Below are positions 6,627 through 7,464 of a stretch of DNA of 7,464 nt, piece by piece. The notes under the pieces were generated by a model that saw only the letters and a program-made list of their open reading frames with translations, ran no database searches and had not been told where the DNA came from. Source of the DNA: Verrucomicrobiales bacterium. Its GTDB lineage: Bacteria > Verrucomicrobiota > Verrucomicrobiia > Verrucomicrobiales > DEV007. The position numbers were made by a program, and so were the translations under genes. The stretch lies in NCBI GenBank assembly GCA_002696885.1, contig NZSO01000049.1, positions 1 through 7,464 on the forward strand. Reading direction: 5' to 3'. Position 1 is the first letter of the stretch. Every line of letters begins with the position of its first letter.

Positions 6627-6959
6627 ATGAGTGATCCAATTATAAAAATAGTCCTTTGCATGTGTCCGAACTTAGAGGTAGCGCGACATATTGGCACACA
6701 TGCAATAGAAAATCAAATTGCTGCCTGTGTCAATTTGATACCTAAAGTCGAATCAATTTACCACTGGGATGATAAAATAAATAACGATTCGGAGGTATTA
6801 TGCCTATTTAAGACAAAAAAAGAACTTTTGAATGAATTAAAATCAGCAATCTTAAAATTACATCCCTATGAAGTTCCTGAAATTATTTATTTAGGTGTAG
6901 ATGGAGGATCAAAGAGTTATTTAAATTGGATTTCGCAAAGTACCAAGACCTCAGAATGA
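6627..6959 (+). CDS. cutA: CutA family divalent-cation tolerance protein
   Basis: A 110-residue cytoplasmic protein of the CutA1 family, small PII-like ferredoxin-fold proteins that form trimers. E. coli CutA is linked to copper tolerance, but the molecular role across bacteria is unsettled. Recognisable blocks are IVLCMCPNLEVARHI (8-22), ENQIAACVNLIPKVESIYHW (28-47), EVLCLFKT (56-63), LHPYEVPEI (78-86) and SKSYLNWI (95-102), matching the family's AAC-LIP, YxW, HPYxxPE and YLxW signatures; length is also normal. The start is the ATG at 6627. The frame stays open upstream to an ATG at 6372, but those 85 extra residues are antisense to the kinase N-terminus and have no counterpart in the family. 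It is the only plus-strand gene here, divergent from the kinase (12-base gap) and convergent with the recombinase (7-base gap). No Shine-Dalgarno sequence is seen. Confidence 0.94.
   Translation: MSDPIIKIVLCMCPNLEVARHIGTHAIENQIAACVNLIPKVESIYHWDDKINNDSEVLCLFKTKKELLNELKSAILKLHPYEVPEIIYLGVDGGSKSYLNWISQSTKTSE
6639..6668 (-). promoter_or_regulatory. possible promoter of the histidine kinase, inside cutA
   Basis: A perfect TATAAT (6639-6644, minus strand) lies 18 bases from CGGACA (6663-6668), which keeps the GACA half of a -35 box. The predicted start is near 6632, about 17 bases before the kinase ATG at 6614. The element overlaps codons 5 and 6 of cutA, which is forced by the 12-base gap between the two divergent start codons. 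The -10 match is strong and the -35 is weak. Confidence 0.4.
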
Positions 6960-6966
6960 TGATGAA

Positions 6967-7464
6967 CTAACCACGTGGATGGAACTTTTTGTGAACTTTT
7001 TTGAGCCCCTTCTCATCTACATGCGTGTAGGTTTGCGTTGTGCTAATATCAGCATGTCCCAACATTTCTTGGATGATTCTCAAATCAGCTCCTCCACTTA
7101 ACAAATGGGTCGCAAAGCTATGCCTAAGTTGATGGGGGTGAATTGGAGTTTTTAGATCGGCTCTCTTTGAGCGTTCTCTGACGATTTGCCATATTCTTGA
7201 TGGACTTAGCTTTTTACCCCTGATTGATAAAAAAATATGGCTAGTGCTTTTGGTGTTTACTAATTTTTTTCGACCATGCTCCAAATAACGGCTTATTTCC
7301 TCCATGGCTTTTTTTCCGATGGGAACAATTCTTGTTTTATTACCTTTACCAGTAACTCTTATGTGCCCTTCTTCGATATAAAGATTTTCTAATACCGCTT
7401 CTAATATTTCTCCTAATCGGAGACCGCTAGAATATAGAAGCTCGATCAAAGCTCTATCTCTCAT
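6967..7464 (-). CDS. XerC/XerD-type tyrosine recombinase, N-terminus cut by window edge
   Basis: The C-terminal catalytic domain of a site-specific tyrosine recombinase of the XerC/XerD class, which resolves chromosome dimers at dif together with a partner Xer protein. In the 165 visible residues all catalytic positions are present: R16 in SGLRLGE, K40 in TGKGNKTR, H111 and R114 in HPHQLRHSFATHLL, H137 in LGHADIS, and the nucleophile Y146 in TYTHVD. The C-terminus (VHKKFHPRG) is typical of XerC/D. A Met falls at the window edge, but the family has about 130 residues before it (the SAM-like DNA-binding domain) and RDRALIELLYSSGLRL is an internal family block. The true start therefore lies beyond 7464. 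Assignment to XerC or XerD cannot be decided from this half. It could also be a phage-type or integron-like integrase, but the motif spacing and the housekeeping neighbours favour Xer. It ends 7 bases from the convergent end of cutA. Confidence 0.9.
   Translation of the reverse strand: MRDRALIELLYSSGLRLGEILEAVLENLYIEEGHIRVTGKGNKTRIVPIGKKAMEEISRYLEHGRKKLVNTKSTSHIFLSIRGKKLSPSRIWQIVRERSKRADLKTPIHPHQLRHSFATHLLSGGADLRIIQEMLGHADISTTQTYTHVDEKGLKKVHKKFHPRG

Noticed and set aside
6690..6706. TTGGCACACATGCAA inside cutA, looking like a sigma-54 -24/-12 promoter.
   Set aside because: The GG and GC are separated by 7 bases instead of 10, and it is inside a conserved coding block, so the match is accidental.
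6967..7464. Reading the recombinase as a complete 165-residue protein starting at the Met on the window edge, perhaps a truncated mobile-element integrase.
   Set aside because: RDRALIELLYSSGLRL is an internal block in XerC/D, normally preceded by the DNA-binding domain; the truncation is the window boundary.

Overview
This looks like a chromosomal, housekeeping-type window from an AT-rich Gram-negative-type bacterium. My best guess is the Verrucomicrobiota (PVC group), possibly an Opitutae/Puniceicoccales-like marine lineage. That rests mainly on the character of the Dxs protein (a GDAAFTCG cofactor loop and a CYGAGHAGT stretch) and on the xseB-dxs pairing; it is recalled from family knowledge and was not tested by search. 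There are no phage genes, insertion sequences, CRISPR arrays or RNA genes that I can support. No stretch longer than about 85 bases lacks a gene.

Layout. Six of the seven genes lie on the minus strand, so they read from the right edge to the left. At the right edge is the C-terminal catalytic part of a XerC/XerD-type tyrosine recombinase (6967-7464, cut by the window). It converges, with a 7-base gap, on cutA (6627-6959), the only plus-strand gene. cutA is divergent from a soluble PAS-containing NtrB-like histidine kinase (5445-6614), with only 12 bases between the two start codons. The kinase is followed after 28 bases by its likely partner, a full-length NtrC-family sigma-54 activator (4064-5416). 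Next come a polytopic GT-C/ArnT-like membrane glycosyltransferase with a C-terminal soluble domain (2182-3999), the small subunit of exonuclease VII, xseB (1838-2098), and finally dxs, the first enzyme of the MEP isoprenoid pathway (1-1781, C-terminus cut by the window).

How they work together. The kinase and activator are probably one transcription unit and one phosphorelay; no good sigma-54 (-24/-12) site is visible here, so their targets probably lie elsewhere. The glycosyltransferase and xseB each have a credible sigma-70-type promoter directly upstream, so they need not depend on the two-component genes. xseB and dxs are probably co-transcribed. Their leader regions share a TTAAACGTTT motif, and a hairpin spans the xseB-dxs gap.

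None of the six visible gene starts has a recognisable Shine-Dalgarno sequence, and the glycosyltransferase promoter predicts a leaderless or near-leaderless mRNA. I do not see a previously undescribed multi-gene system. The items most worth a second look are the start-site/leader architecture, the shared palindromic motif, and the unassigned glycosyltransferase and regulator pair.
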